From NCBI GenBank assembly GCA_002077065.1, contig NAJO01000020.1:832821-896820 (forward strand): a DNA stretch of 64,000 bases. The letters are read 5' to 3'. The notes beneath the pieces were generated by a model. The model was not told the DNA's origin and searched no databases. It saw only the letters and a list, made by a program, of their open reading frames with translations. Positions 12,101 through 21,627 of the stretch are shown here, one piece after another (position 1 is the stretch's first letter; each line of letters opens with the position of its first letter). The position numbers and the translations under genes are program-made. The stretch is from Cryoendolithus antarcticus. Lineage: Eukaryota; Ascomycota; Dothideomycetes; Cladosporiales; Cladosporiaceae.

Positions 12101-12954
12101 TTCCTGACTGTGTGATACAGCGTCTTCGGTTCATTAGGCTTGTCGCTGTACGTCAGTAACCGGGCGGCATCCTTGTGCATCTTCTTGATCTGCGACTTCG
12201 AGATGTGGATAGTCTCGTTCGCTTGAGTATCCAGGTCTATTCGCAGTAGATCGATAGACGTCGGGTTCGTCGAGTTGATCGTGATCGGCAATCGCACTTC
12301 CGGTCTCGTAACATCGATGCAGAATGCCTCCCTGTCCGTGTTCAACACAGCAGACCCTTCGGGCAAGATGTGAATGATCTGCCTCCCCAGAATGAGCGAA
12401 TCGTTGAACAATACCGTCTGTGGGTTGACATTCCGCTCATTCACAGCCATCTCGTACGCTCCCCATATCCCCCTTCCCACCATCGCAAACCCAGCTCCAA
12501 TCGGTATGGGCAGCTGGAACATCATCACAGCGTCCAAGACCGAGTGTGCCAGGAATAGGAGCAACATGACCACTGAGTCCCATTCCAGCCATGGTATTCG
12601 CATCGCCGGCAGCCCGAACAGAAACGTCCCATCAATGAACACCCATTTCATGAACAGCCACAAGCTCTGCTCCTCCGAGTCCTGGAGTGTGTTCCAATCC
12701 CATGCTCGCCATGAGAACAAGGCAAGGTAGACTGCGCATGCGTAGAAGCGCTGTGTGGGTGCATCAATCCATTCTGTGGGTATGAGTGGTTCGTTGCTGG
12801 GTTGTTGGGTTGCCTGCTGGACGGTCGACTTGAGGGTGTCGAGGCTAGGTATGGCATTTCGTTGGAAGCTTGAGGCAGCGCTGTAGGGCGATCTCCGCTG
12901 TGGTGTGGCTGGGAATGCGCCTATGCCGCTGCGAGCTCGCGGTGTGCCGTCCAT
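9136..12954 (-). CDS. POM152: Nuclear pore membrane protein POM152
   Basis: Pom152 forms the membrane ring of the nuclear pore complex in the perinuclear lumen. It is a single exon of 1272 aa from the ATG at 12954; upstream in-frame TTG/CTG codons were discarded. The N-terminal ~65 residues are basic and Ser-rich (pore side). Hydrophobic segments follow around residues 65-85 and 110-150, one of them the transmembrane anchor. The remaining ~1000 residues form a chain of repeated immunoglobulin-like modules. Each has a recurring pattern of a GxPPF-type turn, a Tyr/Phe strand and a GxYxx closing strand (for example GTPPFEVTYK, GEGPFKIEYE, GSPPFTLEVE, GTPPFEFTYT). That repeat architecture and length match the Pom152 family. 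Confidence 0.95.
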   Translation of the reverse strand: MDGTPRARSGIGAFPATPQRRSPYSAASSFQRNAIPSLDTLKSTVQQATQQPSNEPLIPTEWIDAPTQRFYACAVYLALFSWRAWDWNTLQDSEEQSLWLFMKWVFIDGTFLFGLPAMRIPWLEWDSVVMLLLFLAHSVLDAVMMFQLPIPIGAGFAMVGRGIWGAYEMAVNERNVNPQTVLFNDSLILGRQIIHILPEGSAVLNTDREAFCIDVTRPEVRLPITINSTNPTSIDLLRIDLDTQANETIHISKSQIKKMHKDAARLLTYSDKPNEPKTLYHTVRKPGLYVLQKVIDESNLEVSRKRLAHTVVVPCPKASIKQISANKCKGELVNAEFEVIGTPPLRVKYRRTVNQVITETSSESIQPADFFSPLAKQDQSALVVPNRVDTEWARARMMHVPLTEHLGTAGNWVLSIDEVQDGFGNKVTYSERDQEKQEKRPAKSPHLHQVVTVHERPTVQLEGCTSQQPLKIAKGKAAELPIRFGSTGRGPIKDVAHILEYIFTPDASLSPAGDHTGEPQRRTIPVKNISEQPQIKSPGLYTLQGVSTEFCQGEVLEPASCLLQNPPEPGLSIATEAIADKCAGSPIGLRVDLDLVGTPPFEVTYKMFKGGERHHMTLKERVNGHRGQMTLTPRHAGHYTYEFSEISDAVYKQQSLSGSGMRIEQDVKPSASANFVNMQDKQISCIDEAVSFDVALQGEGPFKIEYEIQHAGRREKYSIDNVEGGSARLSTPMLSDGGEYIVALATITDGLGCKEFLKDEARISVRHQKPKAGFGAIEGQRSIETLEGKKTDLPIRLSGEAPWDVEYVNPEGRTQHFRAQRPNDRITVSQPGSYELRGVRDAICPGEIDVPTSKFDISTTSRPQMRLAASSSVQEHGGVFEKHEVCEGEEDAVELLFKGAPPYLVQYVQRGKPLRGTVAPKHKDLRAALNVASLRLDTAQAGTYNYDFEQLGDSNYDHSARHFTPLTLRQTIQPKPTASFKNPGKTYSFCSTESAGEEVIPISLTGSPPFTLEVEIKHLGSIKPETVVLSDIQGTTTSLRIPHNNLHLGKSSIALRRVSDSLSCHRTLDSSTPRVQISVHDAPAIKSLETQADYCVGDRLNFALTGVAPFNVLYTFDNAARKASASSATFRRLAEKPGTFSITSLTDAASSCNTNINITKFIHPLPSVRVSRGKESYIDIHEGSEAEILFEFGGTPPFEFTYTRSSNSVKGAKGSGTVLDMKSEVSEEYSMRIAAHEEGTYEVVAIKDRYCSYARPGVKVGGKGGGQKMLGY

Positions 12955-13498
12955 CAGGCTCAAAGTGCTGGAAGTTGTGTTGCGTTCATCGCTTTGATCA
13001 TCGTGTAAGGTTGACCAGTGTTCCGGAGTGAAGAGAGGCGAGGGTTGCCGTTTGATTTCAAGGAGTGCGCCGACCTGTACAATGATTATGCTGCAGTCTG
13101 CGTGGGAGAGTTGCGATTGTTGACTTCACTTGTGCTTCAGCGCGTCCAGTCGCGACTTTTGCTTGTCAAGGACATCACCAAGAAGTTTGTCCGCTGCCGG
13201 TCAGATATAATCCCCGACTCCACTGCAGCCCGCCAACGATAACTTCAATGCCCGACAATAGGAAGCCCTAAGGAGGCTCGATACTGCTAGACGAGAAAGC
13301 GGAATCCCCGCAGAACAAGATGATCTCTCCGACAGTAAACACAGCGCGAGGTCGATCGACTTCTTTGACCTTCACATCCAGTTTGCTGGCGTCCTAATGC
13401 ACATAATCCCACTCAAAGACCCTTCGGAGCTTCATCTGGAACACCAACTTGACTACGGTAGATTCTACGTCCGAAACTTCCCAGCAGTTTCGGTCAGA
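12955..13498. other. Divergent promoter region POM152 / UCH gene
   Basis: This 544-bp spacer lies between two divergent starts. An in-frame ATG at 13397 would extend the downstream protein by 34 residues, but it has a poor context (C at -3) and the extension is not family-like. I treat it as leader. Confidence 0.5.
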
Positions 13499-15445
13499 AT
13501 GCCTCCAAAGTCTAAGAAGCGCAAGGATCCTCCCACATCATCTGCTATCGCCAATGGGACCGCCTCAACACCATCACCGCCTGACCGCGCCACATGGCCA
13601 GGCTGGGTCGAGCTGGAGTCCGAACCTGCATTCTTCAATGTCATGCTACGCGACATGGGCGTCTCAGGTGTCAAGATCCACGAAGTCATGAGCCTCGACG
13701 ACGAAATGCTGGCCACTTTACCTCAGCCGGTCCATGCTCTCATATTCTTGTTCCGCTACGCTGAAACTAATGCTGAGGTACTGGAGACCGAATGCCCGGA
13801 GGATGTCTGGTACGCTGAGCAAGTGCCAGACTTTGCCTGCGCTACCGGAGCAATGTTGAACATCGTGATGAACGTTGCCGGACTGGCGCTCGGAAGTGAG
13901 CTACGGGACTTCAAATCACTTACGCAGCCTCTGGACCCGCACAGCCGGGGAGAAGCAATCGACGACTTTGACTTTGTCAAACGCATTCATAACTCATTCG
14001 CACGGGAGACCGATCTTCTGATAGCCGATATGCACTACAAGGAGAAAGCTGCAAAGGCGAAGAAGAAGCTTGCCACTGCAAAGGCGATCGCTACCAAGGC
14101 TGCGAGTGCCAATGAACGCAAGCGATGGTACTACGCTGAAGAGACGCCAGTCGATGCTGCAGAGACGCCGGACATCCAAGTCCCAAGTCTTGACTCCAAG
14201 CCTGGCCGCAACAGACGGACCCCTGCGAAGCTCGCAGCGAATGGCATCTCGCCATCAAAGAGAGCTATGACTACTAGCAAGTCTCATATAGAGCCCACAG
14301 CGTCGTCGCCAATAGAGCCGGCAAAGGCCGAGCCACCGGATGTTGCCAATCCACCTTTACCGGCAACGAACAGCATTAGTGAAGAACAAAGCCCACCAAA
14401 ACTTGCTGGCAACGGCATCAAAATGACTTCAAAGAAGGGTAATGGCCTTGACACTGACGACGATCACCTTACCGAGTATAGCAACATCAGCACGCCACCA
14501 CACATGCGCCTTCTCGATGTCTCGAAGGGCGTTCTTCCGACCTCGCCACTCACTGAGTTCACCACTTCCGGCTCTCCTGAAACCGCAGACAAGTATGAGG
14601 AAGAGATGCCTCCCACTTCGCCACTCACGGAATTCGTCTCCAGCCCTGTCAAGCTTAGTCCGGCGAAGCTTCCTGTGCCAACATCCGCCACCGAGACATC
14701 CCCACCCGCTGATCCTGCTTCGCCTACGCCCAAGGCTACTGCGCCCAACGATGTCCGTCACTCCGGTCGCGCACCCAAGCCTCGTCGCAAGACCCTCGCC
14801 GAGCCTGACGAAGAAGAGCCAGAAGAGGAAGGCTTCCACTTCTGCGCGTTCCTACCGATCGGCGACAACATCTGGAAGCTCGATGGTATGGACAAGTTTC
14901 CCCAGAATATGGGACCTCTTCCCCCACTAGCCAGTGGCCAGGACTGGCTCAGTGTAATGCAGCCTGTGCTGCAAGCGCGATTCGGTGGAGATGTACATGT
15001 GAATCTCATGGCTGTGGTGGCAGATCCGATGGTGAGGGCGAAGCAGGAGATTGTGACTAATGTTAGGACGTTAAAGGAAGTGGAGACGGCGCTGGCGAGT
15101 GTTGTGGAAGACTGGAAGGAGATGGTTGATGGTGAAAGAAGTGAGGGGCTGACGGAGATGAGTGAGGAGTATGAAGTGAGCGCTGCTGCCGTTGAAAACG
15201 CCACCTTTGATCCGTGGGAGCTTGATGGCTGCGATGGCGATCTGGCGAAGCTGCTGGAGCTCAGGAAGCGGACACTCACCGAACAGCGCCGCATCACAGC
15301 TGTCTGGCGCGACGAACGAGAGGGCTGGCTCCGAGACGAGGCAGCTGCCAAGCATCGTCGACATGACTATGGGAAGTTCGTGAAGGAGTGGATGGGCGCA
15401 CTGGCGCAGCAGGAGATGCTGACACCGCTGATGAGTAATATATGA
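13499..15445 (+). CDS. Ubiquitin C-terminal hydrolase, peptidase family C12 (UCH), with long insertion
   Basis: This is a cysteine protease that removes ubiquitin from small adducts or proteins. It is a single exon of 648 aa from ATG 13499 (A at -3, Lys-rich start). UCH hallmarks are a WVELESEP start of the fold near residue 36, oxyanion Gln108 and catalytic Cys114 in QVPDFACAT, catalytic His447 in GFHFCAFLP, and Asp462 in WKLDGM. The Q-to-C spacing (6) and H-to-D spacing (15) fit the family. Between Cys and His, however, there are ~333 residues instead of the ~75 of a minimal UCH. The extra part is Lys/Ala-rich, then Pro/Ser/Thr-rich, with PTSPLTEF occurring twice and a basic RAPKPRRK stretch. 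A C-terminal coiled-coil-like tail recalls UCHL5/BAP1-type enzymes, which act in large complexes; which complex is unknown here. Confidence 0.85.
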   Translation: MPPKSKKRKDPPTSSAIANGTASTPSPPDRATWPGWVELESEPAFFNVMLRDMGVSGVKIHEVMSLDDEMLATLPQPVHALIFLFRYAETNAEVLETECPEDVWYAEQVPDFACATGAMLNIVMNVAGLALGSELRDFKSLTQPLDPHSRGEAIDDFDFVKRIHNSFARETDLLIADMHYKEKAAKAKKKLATAKAIATKAASANERKRWYYAEETPVDAAETPDIQVPSLDSKPGRNRRTPAKLAANGISPSKRAMTTSKSHIEPTASSPIEPAKAEPPDVANPPLPATNSISEEQSPPKLAGNGIKMTSKKGNGLDTDDDHLTEYSNISTPPHMRLLDVSKGVLPTSPLTEFTTSGSPETADKYEEEMPPTSPLTEFVSSPVKLSPAKLPVPTSATETSPPADPASPTPKATAPNDVRHSGRAPKPRRKTLAEPDEEEPEEEGFHFCAFLPIGDNIWKLDGMDKFPQNMGPLPPLASGQDWLSVMQPVLQARFGGDVHVNLMAVVADPMVRAKQEIVTNVRTLKEVETALASVVEDWKEMVDGERSEGLTEMSEEYEVSAAAVENATFDPWELDGCDGDLAKLLELRKRTLTEQRRITAVWRDEREGWLRDEAAAKHRRHDYGKFVKEWMGALAQQEMLTPLMSNI

Positions 15446-15568
15446 GCATCCTTCCTCGCAGGTGTGGCGCAACGGTGCAGCAGGGTGCGGATATAGCATA
15501 TGATACCCCAGCTCTGCGGAGCAATGTATAAGAACCCATGATCAGCAGACCAGTCTGCTTGCCCAGAC

Positions 15569-16102
15569 TCATCGCTCCCCATCCACCTTCTCCCACTCAC
15601 TATCCGTACTAATCTCACTCCTCGCTCCATCCCCGTTCCCGCTCCCGCTCCTCGTCGGCATACGCTGCCTCGCCTCCAGACCCTCTGGTACCTCCAGCCC
15701 ACTTCTCCACACCTCCTTCACCCCACTGACAGCGTCCTCTCCAGACATCAAATCCCCAACACTCCTCGCCGCCTCGTCCTCAACCTCCGTACTCTCCCCC
15801 TCATCGTCGCCCTCACTGCCCTCCCCTCCCACTCCCCTCTTCCCATCCACTTTCGCCAAACGTTCCTTCTCCTCTTCCTCCCGTCTCACAGCGCTCACTT
15901 CACTAGCGAACCAGTTGATACTCCACCAAAGCCCTCCACATAGTACTGACAAGATAATGAAGTGTATGCTGTAAGTCGCGAGCAAGAGGCCGAGGAGTAG
16001 CAGTTGCAGCGAGCCGAAGGAGACGTTTGTAGCTACTAGGAGGGTGGAAGTCGGGCCGGGCGTGAATACGGATTCCCAGAGGTCGGTGAGGAAGGTGGCC
16101 AT
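15569..16102 (-). CDS. PKR1: V-ATPase assembly factor PKR1
   Basis: Pkr1 is a small ER membrane protein needed for assembly of the V-ATPase Vo sector. It is a single exon of 177 aa. The N-terminus (FLTDLWESVFTPG) and the two adjoining hydrophobic segments at about residues 20-67, including a GGLWWSINWF signature, are the conserved core of the family. The C-terminal 110 residues are charged, rich in Glu, Gly and Ser, and probably disordered, which is usual for filamentous fungal homologues. The gene is convergent with the UCH gene and 123 bp from its stop. Confidence 0.85.
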   Translation of the reverse strand: MATFLTDLWESVFTPGPTSTLLVATNVSFGSLQLLLLGLLLATYSIHFIILSVLCGGLWWSINWFASEVSAVRREEEEKERLAKVDGKRGVGGEGSEGDDEGESTEVEDEAARSVGDLMSGEDAVSGVKEVWRSGLEVPEGLEARQRMPTRSGSGNGDGARSEISTDSEWEKVDGER

Positions 16103-16500
16103 GCTTGGGGAGTTGTGAGGTAAATGGGGAGACCGGGGTGGAGTGTAGCGTTGGTCTGGTAGGACTTGGGATGTGGCAGTGGATTAGAGGTGCTGCGAGT
16201 CTGGAGGATTTGAGCTGAGGCGATCTGGCTGTGTCCGTAGAGGACTGCCTAGTCGACTAGGCAAGAGACAGGTGACCGTGGGCTCGTGACGTTGGTTGTC
16301 AGACTGATACGCTGTTATCTCCGATAAGGACCGAGGCGCCAAGACATATGCTGTCGTCGGCGTAATGGCGATCAGGTACAATGCGTTACAGCTATGGTAC
16401 ACAGAAGCTCTCGAGCAGAATATACAGATCCACGGCACGCGCTCTGCCATCGCGTTGTTCCACCGGACTCCTACGATCCATGCCGGTGCAACACTCAAGC
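16103..16500. other. Spacer between GUP1 3' end and PKR1 5' end
   Basis: This 398-bp region must contain the PKR1 promoter and the GUP1 terminator. Short ORFs here have no family features. Confidence 0.45.
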
Positions 16501-18395
16501 TCAGCACTTCAAATCAATCCCCCTCCTCTTCTCCCCTTCCCTCCACTCAAACATGACCTGCACCCCCACAAATAGCGTGGCCATAGCCCCGAGCAGAAAT
16601 ATTCTCCCGTCCCAGCTCCCCACAATCCCCTCAATCAAACCCTTCAGCCCATCGAGCCCGACGGCAAACCCGACGAGATTCGCCGCCATCATCATGAGCA
16701 CATTACCTACAGCTCCAATTCCACACAGCACGCGGTACGTGTTCGGTCGGTCGGTGTACTTCTTCGCTGGGAATGCGAGCGTGGCAAGAACTTCCGGGAT
16801 CACGAAGAGGGATATCAGCCAGCCCCAGGCCAACAGGCGGAGATTGATATCGTGCCATAGCGCCACGAACGTGAAGACTGCCAGGAAATTCACCACAGCC
16901 CTCGGCTTTGAACCACGAGAGCCACCAAGGGGAATGTAGATATATCGTGTGATCCAGCGGTTGAAGCTCCTGTGCCAATTGCGCCAGAATGCCAACGTGG
17001 AGTAATTATCGCTTACGCACCTGACCATATTTTCAGGTGGATCAATGCCGTCGAGCAGTGCCCATAGCCTGAAGAAACGCCATGGAAGCAGCAACTTGAG
17101 CCAGATGACGTGCAGGTTGAAGTAAGCCAGCATGGACAACTGGAAGGGCGTGTATATGTTCCAGTCTGGATTCGATTTCGATATCGCAACGGCATAGAGA
17201 TAGTGTAGCACCAGCTCCATGCACAGGAGGGAAAGCAGAAAGCGAACAGCGTAGAGGATCGTGCGTTTTGTCTGGATTGAGGGGAGCTGGTGTCGGCATT
17301 GGTAGATGTAGTCGTTGAAGGTTATGATGGGACCTGTGAGGTACAAGGGGGCGTAAAGGACGTAAGCGAGGTAGTTGCCGAAGGTGAAGTCTGTCTGGGA
17401 TGGAGGAATAGAGATGCGGTCGCGTTCTGAGAGGTTGGAGGGATCGAGGTTCTTCTTCTGGGGCGTATCAGTCTTGTGGCAACGTTTGGTGGAGGACTCA
17501 AGTAGGAGAGATACCTCGACGGGACTTGCTGCGCGGTGATCAGAGCTCCACTTGTAGTCCATGTTGAAGCTGATCATGCGTAGCACGCAGATGTTGAACA
17601 ACACTTCCCACCTTGATAGCAGACCGCCATAGCTGTCGAGCTGCGCAGCCCATAGAACGAGAGAAGACCCAGCACCATCGGTCTGTGGCGAGATGAGGGC
17701 AGCGAGCTTCGCGAGCGGGTAGCCTCGCCCTAGCTCATTCGCAAAGAGAGTGCCAATGTTGAAGACCCATGTGGCAATTGGAACGTGCTGCCGTGGCAAA
17801 GTAGTAGCAATTTGGTAATTGAGATAGAGGATCAACAAGATCTTGAAAGCCGAGATTCCATGTAGAGCCAAGATGAAGACCATAGCGAAGACTAGATCGA
17901 AGCGTATGCGTGTGTGCTTGCGAGTCTCGACAGTGGTGATGCCAGACTTCGGGCCACCCTCTTTGCCACTGGACGAAGAACCCTGGAGAGTAATGAGACG
18001 ACTGGAAAGTGAGGTAAAGGACCTGTTGCACCTACGCCAAATCTCTCATACAACCTCCTAGCCAAGGGATGCAGCACGACCAGCAATCCCATGTACGGGA
18101 TGTTCTCCCTGAACCCTCGATACTGAGCATCAGAGTTGTCGACTTTGCGTCCAGGGATCCAGCCCGGCTCCAGTAGAGACTCATAGTTCTTGTAGCTCGG
18201 ATGCCATGGTCCAGAGACGTCATACACTGCCTTGACCATCAAGGGAGGGATTGTGAGGAAGATGAAGTAGTAGAAGAAGTACTCCGGCGTTCGCCATTTC
18301 GATGGCTGAGCGTATGGCAAGGGCTTGCCATCTGACTTGGAGCCGAGCCGAGTATCGAGAGTCTCTACGGCGTAGAGCCGGCCGAGTCCATACAT
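16501..18395 (-). CDS. GUP1: Membrane-bound O-acyltransferase GUP1
   Basis: Gup1 is an ER multispanning acyltransferase that remodels GPI-anchor lipids by re-acylating lyso-PI. There are two exons, 18395-18036 and 17982-16501, with a 53-nt GT-AG intron, giving 613 aa. The frame is open upstream to a GTG, but the ATG at 18395 (A at -3) starts a segment (LYAVETLDTRLG) that matches the usual N-terminus of the family. The conserved GRKVDNSDAQYRGFRENIPY block follows. About ten hydrophobic segments are visible. MBOAT signatures are the WRNWHRSFNRW motif with its His and the catalytic His in FVALWHD near the C-terminus. Confidence 0.93.
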
Positions 18396-18594
18396 TGTTA
18401 GAGGATTGAGAGCATCTTGGGGAGCATATGAGTGGTTGTATAGAGGGTCTTGGCGTGGAAGTCGCGTCTGAGACCTCACTTCACGCGTTGGCGATGAGAG
18501 AAGTAATTGTGTCGCAATCGAATTGCTGAGCGCTACACAGTATCGGAGCTCCTATAGAGTCCTCAATTCAATCACACTGTCCTTACGGCTCATC

Positions 18595-20186
18595 ATGGCC
18601 ACCCTCCCGCCCACCCAAGCGCCCAATGCGACCGAATATGCTGGAGGAATGTGACCGTTAATCTTGAAGCCAGCCCGAGTCACATACTAACAGCAGACGC
18701 AGACGAGGTCAACGCCCTAATCCTCGATCCCGGCAGCCACTCCGTCCGCGCTGGATTCGCCGGCGAAGACGTCCCCAAATCCGTCGTTCCAACTTCCTAC
18801 GGTCAGCTCCCCTCGGGTGAACGTCTCTTCGGTGAAAATGCCATACACCTCCCCCGCCCAGACCTCGAAATTCGGAATCCCTACGACGCAGACGGCATAG
18901 TCGAGGACTGGGAGACCGCATCGAAGCTCTGGGAGTACACCATCACATCGCGGCTTATTGGCGCACGGCCGACGGCGCCGAGCAAGAATGGGCTGAATGA
19001 TGGGAAGGATGAGCAGGGTGATGTTGATATGGCTGCGGAGATTGAGGGCCTGGAAGAGCAGGAGAAGCTTCTGCAGGAGTTTCCGTTGCTTGTCAGTGAG
19101 CCGCCTTGGAATCCGAAGAAGGAGCGGGAGAGGACTATTGAGTTGGCGATGGAGGACTGGGGCGTGCCTGCTTTCTTCTTGGCGAAGACGGGACAGTTGG
19201 CTGCGTATGTTGTGCTGTGTACCTTGACGGGCAATCGATACTGACAGTGTGCAGGTACTCGCAAAGCAAGGCTACGGCACTTGTCGTTGACATTGGTGCA
19301 CGAAATACATCGGTGACAGCAGTGTGGGATGGTATGGTGCTGGGCAAGAGTGCGTCGCTCCTTCCTTCAAGTCTTCTGGCCCTTCGTTGCCCTCTCACAA
19401 GCTGACACCACCCTAGGCCTCCACCACACCCCCCTAGCCGGCGACTGGCTCACAAACCAAGTCCGCCTAATGTTCGCCCAACAACAACCGCCCGTCCCTC
19501 TAATACCCCACTACATGGTCAAATCCAAAACCCCCGTCGACGCCAACGCCCCCTCATCAGCAACCTACGCCAAGTACCCAAAGCCTCCAACATCATCATT
19601 TCACCTGCAAGAGGAAGACCGTGTCCTTGCTGCTTTCAAGGAATCTGTCGTCCAAGCCTGGCAAGGCCCAGGGCGCCTGGACTCCCCTGCCGGCCAAGGA
19701 AACGTCACAAACAGCGACTACGTTAAGTCCATCCCGCCAAAACCCTTCGAGCTGCCAGACGGCTGGAACACAGTCTTCGGCCTCGAGCGTTTCAGAGTAG
19801 TCGAGGGCTTGTTCGACCCCGCTGCCGCTTACACCTCGCCCACCATTCCGAAACCAAACTCAGATACCTCCATCCCGTCGATCATCAACAAAGCGCTGCA
19901 ATCCGTTGACGTCGACTCTCGACCAGTCCTCCTGAACAACATCATCCTCACCGGCGCTGGATCACTGATCGACAAGCTACCAGAGCGTATACAAGCGGAC
20001 GTGCAGGCGCTGTATCCAAATCCTAAGGTCCGGGTGCTGGCGCATAGCAGCAGTGTGGAGAGGAAGTTCGGTGCTTTCATCGGGGGCAGCGTGCTGGGGA
20101 GTCTGGGGAGCTTCCATCAGATGTGGATCTCGAGGGAGGAGTATGCCGAGAGTGGGAGGGGTGTGGTTGAGAAGAGGTGTAAGTGA
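18595..20186 (+). CDS. ARP4: Actin-related protein ARP4
   Basis: Arp4 is a nuclear actin-like subunit shared by the NuA4 acetyltransferase and the SWR1 and INO80 remodellers. The best model has four exons, 18595-18646, 18697-19204, 19255-19349 and 19417-20186, giving 474 aa. Introns 2 and 3 (50 and 67 nt) are standard GT-AG. Intron 1 (50 nt) has a clear TACTAAC branch site and CAG acceptor, but its donor reads GAATGT instead of GTATGT. No nearby GT gives an in-frame product that keeps the TEYAGD-ADEVNALILDPG junction expected from the family. The actin fold is visible in the LDPGSHSVRAGFAGEDVPKS phosphate-1 loop region, a VVDIGARNTSVT phosphate-2 region, and a C-terminal IGGSVLGSLGSFHQMW segment. 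An Asp/Glu-rich insertion in subdomain 4 fits Arp4. Confidence 0.88.
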
Positions 20187-20461
20187 GTGATGATACCCAG
20201 TGAGGGCCAAGTGAGGGCGAGAACGAGCCTCTTGGCTATGTAACCAAAAGTATGATAGACGTATGAGACTTCGACGTCGCGGCGCGTCGTGTGCTCACAC
20301 CGTGCGCCCTAGTATGGACTGGCTTCCCTTACTATGCAGCTGTCGCTGTCGTCGCTACCACCACCCTTATGCTGTTATACCACCATGCCTCCACCCACTC
20401 TCCGCCTTCTCCACTGCCATGCTTCCCCATTTGCCACCGTCCCCACCATCACCGCTACAAG

Positions 20462-20573
20462 CACGTGCTCACCCCCCTCAGCTCACTGCAGCACGCGCCG
20501 CTTTCACGTGCCATTGCAATGCACCTGTGACGCGTCAGCTGCCCCTTGAGGTGCAAGCGGCGGGGGTATATAG
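20462..20573 (+). promoter_or_regulatory. Compact TATA promoter with stress-type elements
   Basis: Upstream of the coiled-coil gene sit two CACGTG E-boxes (20462-20467 and 20505-20510), a perfect 10-bp palindrome TGACGCGTCA (20528-20537) resembling a bZIP/CREB site, a CCCCT stress-response element core (20542-20546), and a TATATAG box (20567-20573) about 170 bp before the ATG. The motifs are seen directly. Their use by bHLH, bZIP and zinc-finger factors is inference from known binding preferences. The remainder of the 20187-20740 spacer shows no gene. Confidence 0.55.
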
Positions 20574-20740
20574 GCAGCCACGTCGCCGGTGAGGTGAGCT
20601 TTGCTTCTTCTCTCACTCATCAACGCCAACATTGCTGCCATTGGTGTTGTGCATTGATCGAGTCCGCCACTGCTGTTACACTTCCCGCTTCCTATCACAC
20701 TATCTCTTCGATTAAAGCTGTTGTGCTTTCAACAAGCGCG

Positions 20741-21579
20741 ATGGCAACTTCCATGGGTGCTATCGCTGACAAAGTCGAAGACAAAGGTTATGAGAGTGAC
20801 GGATCGGTTGAGCTGCTGAAGCCGACCGTCTACGTCCCACCACCCACCAAGACTCGCCGCACCTTGACCGTCACGAAGACCAACAAGCCAAAGGCCGAGA
20901 AGCTCACCGACGAGCAGCTCGCCACTCTCCAGGCTTCGCTCTTCGAGCAGAGTCGTCAGAAGCTCAATCCCACTCAAGTCCAGCCCGAAGACGTCATGGA
21001 GCTCAGCCCCGACAACATCATCAAGCACCTCGAGTCCGAGCTCACCAAAGCCAAGTCCCGCATCGCTCAGCTCGAAGGCCAGGAGGCGGCAGCCGTCGGT
21101 CACGTTGTGCATGCCCGTGAGGAGAAGTCCAAGGTCCATCAGACTCTCACGAACCTTCGCAAAACGCTGCTGAGCCGCGATCAGAGCATCAAGCGTCTGC
21201 AGGAGAAGAACGCGAAGCTCGAGGCTGAGGTCCAGCAGCAGAAGCACACCATTGCTATGCTGGAGGCGCAGGCCGAGGAGCTTCGGCGCCACTCTCACGG
21301 CCTCCGGTACCAGCATGCGCAGGCTTCCGACTTCCACAACAATATCATCAGCAACCTCCAGACGGAGGTCGATGGCCTGACGGCTATGGTGGAGCAGGCC
21401 AAGGTTCGTTTGCACGTCACCTGCCTCGCATCTCTTGTGCTTTCGGTCGCTAATGTAGTCTGCAGAAGCACGTCCAAACCGATCGCCCATCAACCAGTAG
21501 CCAAGGGAGGGTTGCTGGGAAAGGCGAAGATGGCATGGGCAAGGTTGAAGCATCGCTCCTGAGCCTGCTTGGTGGGTAG
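20741..21579 (+). CDS. Coiled-coil protein of unknown function
   Basis: I do not recognise this gene. The predicted exons are 20741-21403 and 21466-21579 with a 62-nt intron (GTTCGT donor, TGCAG acceptor), giving 258 aa. Residues ~85-215 are a long heptad-rich, Lys/Glu/Gln-rich coiled coil. The N-terminal ~65 residues are polar with a Pro-rich patch and a basic stretch (TKTRRTLTVTKTNK). The donor is weak. If the intron is retained the frame also stays open and ends at 21562 with a different, basic tail, so the C-terminus is uncertain. The gene sits behind an unusually well-formed TATA promoter and is convergent with, and only 48 bp from, the NSUN gene. Confidence 0.7.
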
Positions 21580-21627
21580 GGCATCAGGCTGATCGTAGAA
21601 AGAGAATCGCAAGAGAGGACGCATACA

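Noticed and set aside
13397..13498. 34-residue N-terminal extension of the UCH protein
   Set aside because: Poor start context and non-family sequence; the ATG at 13499 is better.
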